From assembly GCF_003991225.1 (NCBI RefSeq), contig NZ_JTFC01000041.1, positions 91,505 through 155,504 of the forward strand: DNA of 64,000 nt. The letters run 5' to 3'. Below the pieces are notes generated by a model, which searched no databases, had not been told where the DNA came from, and saw nothing but the letters and a program-made list of their open reading frames with translations. Position 1 is the first letter of the stretch, and each line of letters opens with the position of its first letter. The DNA comes from Candidatus Kurthia intestinigallinarum (GTDB taxonomy: Bacteria; Bacillota; Bacilli; Bacillales_A; Planococcaceae). Positions 62,489 to 64,000 of the stretch are shown piece after piece. Made by a program: the position numbers and the translations under genes.

Positions 62489-62896
62489 GTGTTGCATCAT
62501 ATTGAAATAAATGTCTCAAATTTAAAAGAAGCCTTATCTTTTTGGCAATGGTTTTTAGCAGATTTAGGCTATGAGCTGTATCAAACATGGGAAGATGGCC
62601 AAAGTTGGAAATACGGGGAAACCTACCTCGTAATTGCGCAAACGCAGCCACAATTTCTAGATGCACCTTATCACCGAGGTCAAGTGGGGCTTAATCATTT
62701 AGCATTTCATGCAAAATCTCGAGCGCATGTAGATGATATGACAATAAAATTGCGTGCAAGAGGCGCGACAATTTTATATGAAGATCGTCATCCATATGCT
62801 GGAGGACCAGCTTATTATGCAGTGTTTTTTGAGGGACCTGATCGTATGAAATTGGAGCTCGTCGCACCAGAAGGGGAGTTGTTAGAGTATGATTAA
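62489..62896 (+). CDS. VOC-family (glyoxalase/bleomycin-resistance fold) protein
   Basis: A 135-residue protein with the two-beta-alpha-beta-beta-beta VOC fold. The N-terminal metal-ligand His is in LHHIEINVSNL, the later His in LNHLAFHAKS (about residues 69-78), and the acidic ligand at DRMKLELVAPEG near the end. The GTG at 62489 fits GAGGTGA; an in-frame GTG at 62480 lies on the site itself. Members range from glyoxalases to fosfomycin-resistance enzymes and dioxygenases, so the substrate is open. It overlaps the next gene by 8 bases. Confidence 0.8.
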   Translation: MLHHIEINVSNLKEALSFWQWFLADLGYELYQTWEDGQSWKYGETYLVIAQTQPQFLDAPYHRGQVGLNHLAFHAKSRAHVDDMTIKLRARGATILYEDRHPYAGGPAYYAVFFEGPDRMKLELVAPEGELLEYD

Positions 62897-63283
62897 TACA
62901 TTAATAGAGCATCAACGCCTATCAATAACATTTGCAGAAACATTACAGCGTTTATCAGATGATGATTGGCGCAGGAAGATTGCACTTAATAAATGGAGCA
63001 TTGCAGAGATTATGGGTCATTTTCGTTTTTGGGATGCATTTTTATTAACGAAGCGTCTACCATTCTTTTTCACGACACAGCAGTTTGAGCCGTCGCCAAA
63101 TGTAGATTTAATCAATGAACAATCAGCGGCATATGCGCGTGTAACGGAAAAAGATAAAGTACTGGCAGAATTTATTATTCATCGTCAACAAATTGTCGAG
63201 CAGTTACTTCAATTTTCACCACAGCAGTGGGAAAAGATGCTTAAAATCGGTGATACAGAATTAACGGTTTTACACTATTTTAT
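62889..63283 (+). pseudogene. DinB-like gene truncated by an IS200/IS605-type insertion
   Basis: The frame starts at an ATG overlapping the VOC gene stop and encodes a DinB/DUF664-like four-helix protein: IEHQRLSITFAETLQRLSDD, then WSIAEIMGHFRFWDAFL (the metal-ligand His). After ELTVLHYF, where the family normally goes on to a His-rich last helix, the sequence turns into the left end of the insertion (SSQNPPPSRNVV), so the last helix and its ligands are lost. The protein would be about 130 native residues plus a foreign tail; probably non-functional. Confidence 0.72.
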
Positions 63284-64000
63284 CATTTCTTCGCAGAATC
63301 CCCCTCCCTCAAGGAACGTAGTGAGGAGGGAGGGGATGAATGCGAACCCAATGATTCTGCCAGTACTAATTTGTTGAAAAGAACATCTGTTCCTATTATA
63401 CTGTTCAAAAAAAGGAGGTGTCTGTCATGCCACATCAAGCGTATAAATTCCGTATCTACCCAACTAAAGACCAACAAGCGTTCATCCATCAAACCCATGG
63501 GCATTGTCGTTTTGTTTACAACCATTTTCTTGCGTTATGGAATACTTCTTATAAAGAAGAAGGAAAAGGGTTGAATCGTTCCATTATGTCCAAAATGCTC
63601 ACGAAAATGAAGAAACAAGATGATACCGCTTGGCTACGCAACGTAGATAGTGTGGCATTACAAGCCTCTTATGAAAATTTAATAGACGCTTTTCAACGTT
63701 TCTTTCAAAAGCAAAATAACTATCCTCGCTTCAAAAGTAAAAAGAATCCAGTTCAAAGTTATACTACGAAGAATACGAATAACAATATTGCGATTATCGG
63801 TAATCAAATGAAGCTACCAAAACTAGGACTCGTAAAATTTGCGAAGTCACGTAATATTGAAGGTCGCATTATGCGCGCAACCATTAAATACAATGCGAGT
63901 GGTACGTTTTACGTGTCTGTCCAATGCGAAGTACCAGACTTTAAGCCATTGCCTCAAACAAATGAAGCTGTAGGAATTGATTTAGGTATCACCGATTTTG
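63284..64000 (+). mobile_element. IS200/IS605-family element, left end and partial tnpB (continues beyond window)
   Basis: From about 63284 the DinB gene gives way to a sequence with a subterminal hairpin, CCCCTCCCTC and GAGGGAGGGG (63301-63336), a palindromic left-end structure typical of elements moved by the TnpA Y1 transposase. A TnpB gene follows. The target side ends TTTTAT (63278-63283), a candidate insertion/TAM motif. No tnpA lies between the left end and tnpB, so the element may be tnpB-only. The exact left boundary is uncertain by about 15 bases, and the right end and guide RNA are outside. Confidence 0.75.
63427..64000 (+). CDS. tnpB: TnpB RNA-guided nuclease, N-terminal part (cut by window edge)
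   Basis: At least 191 residues, without a stop before the window end. The start AYKFRIYPTKDQQAFIHQ and HCRFVYNHFLALWNTSYK are the classical TnpB/OrfB N-terminus. The middle has FQRFFQKQNNYPRFKSKK and the last visible part is EAVGIDLGITDF, the first RuvC motif with the catalytic Asp. AAAGGAGGTG lies six bases before the ATG. TnpB proteins are RNA-guided DNA nucleases that keep their element in place. Whether the rest of the RuvC domain is intact cannot be seen. Confidence 0.9.
   Translation, partial: MPHQAYKFRIYPTKDQQAFIHQTHGHCRFVYNHFLALWNTSYKEEGKGLNRSIMSKMLTKMKKQDDTAWLRNVDSVALQASYENLIDAFQRFFQKQNNYPRFKSKKNPVQSYTTKNTNNNIAIIGNQMKLPKLGLVKFAKSRNIEGRIMRATIKYNASGTFYVSVQCEVPDFKPLPQTNEAVGIDLGITDF

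Overview
The window reads as chromosomal DNA of a low-GC, Gram-positive, spore-former-type bacterium (Bacillales). The composition is AT-rich, ribosome binding sites are strong AAGGAGG type, ATG/GTG/TTG starts are all used, and Fur, Zur, CcpA and sigma-B style sites look like those of Bacillus. The gene set (paired short ChrA proteins, FdhF next to a DUF1641 protein, Zur-type L33/S14 paralogues, an M4 neutral protease, CNNM/CBS proteins) fits the Planococcaceae (Lysinibacillus/Solibacillus-like). The genus is inferred from recall, not tested.

Layout. 1-13 kb: the start of a secreted protein cut by the window edge; a DHA2 drug exporter with a divergent TetR gene; an acetyltransferase; a second TetR divergent from an aldehyde dehydrogenase; two short chromate transporters; a NupC nucleoside transporter with a cre-like site; a general-stress FMN-binding protein with a good sigma-B promoter; cardiolipin synthase; a ProP-type transporter; and an 880-bp gap with several plus-oriented terminator-like hairpins. 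13-24 kb: a third TetR divergent from a CoA-acylating semialdehyde dehydrogenase, iron alcohol dehydrogenase and DUF1801 operon; SCP2-like and esterase genes; a LysR regulator; a cytosolic double-PAS chemoreceptor; an APH-type kinase; a possible structured RNA; trxA.

24-41 kb: a 1,637-residue subtilase whose promoter carries two Fur boxes, so probably made under iron starvation. Then a lipase, an MDR oxidoreductase, an NhaC-type antiporter, and two decayed genes (DUF2332 and LysR) joined head to head. A complete Zur-type zinc-starvation cluster follows: rpmG without zinc ligands, two CobW GTPases, and rpsN without zinc ligands, with two Zur boxes. Next come an MMPL tail fragment, a CitA/CitB-type two-component system, a pirin, and cobT behind a cobalamin riboswitch with an intrinsic terminator.

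41-64 kb: a 2,005-residue LPQTG surface protein with about 18 SpaA/Cna-B repeats; formate dehydrogenase with its DUF1641 partner; an M4 metalloprotease; two CNNM/CBS membrane proteins whose Shine-Dalgarno and TTG start are separated by a hairpin in both cases; a methyltransferase and acylphosphatase; a small protein plus a 1,598-residue DUF4132 (MolR-type) protein; a VOC protein; and a DinB gene cut by an IS200/IS605-type element whose TnpB gene runs off the window end.

A 141-bp dispersed repeat occurs twice (19317 and 32423). Its 17-bp central hairpin is kept by compensating G-U changes, and a partial relative follows the adhesin gene. The best candidates for new biology are the Fur-linked giant subtilase, the SD-hairpin-TTG arrangement of the CNNM genes, the dispersed repeat, the orphan structured RNAs, and the two-gene DUF4132 locus.
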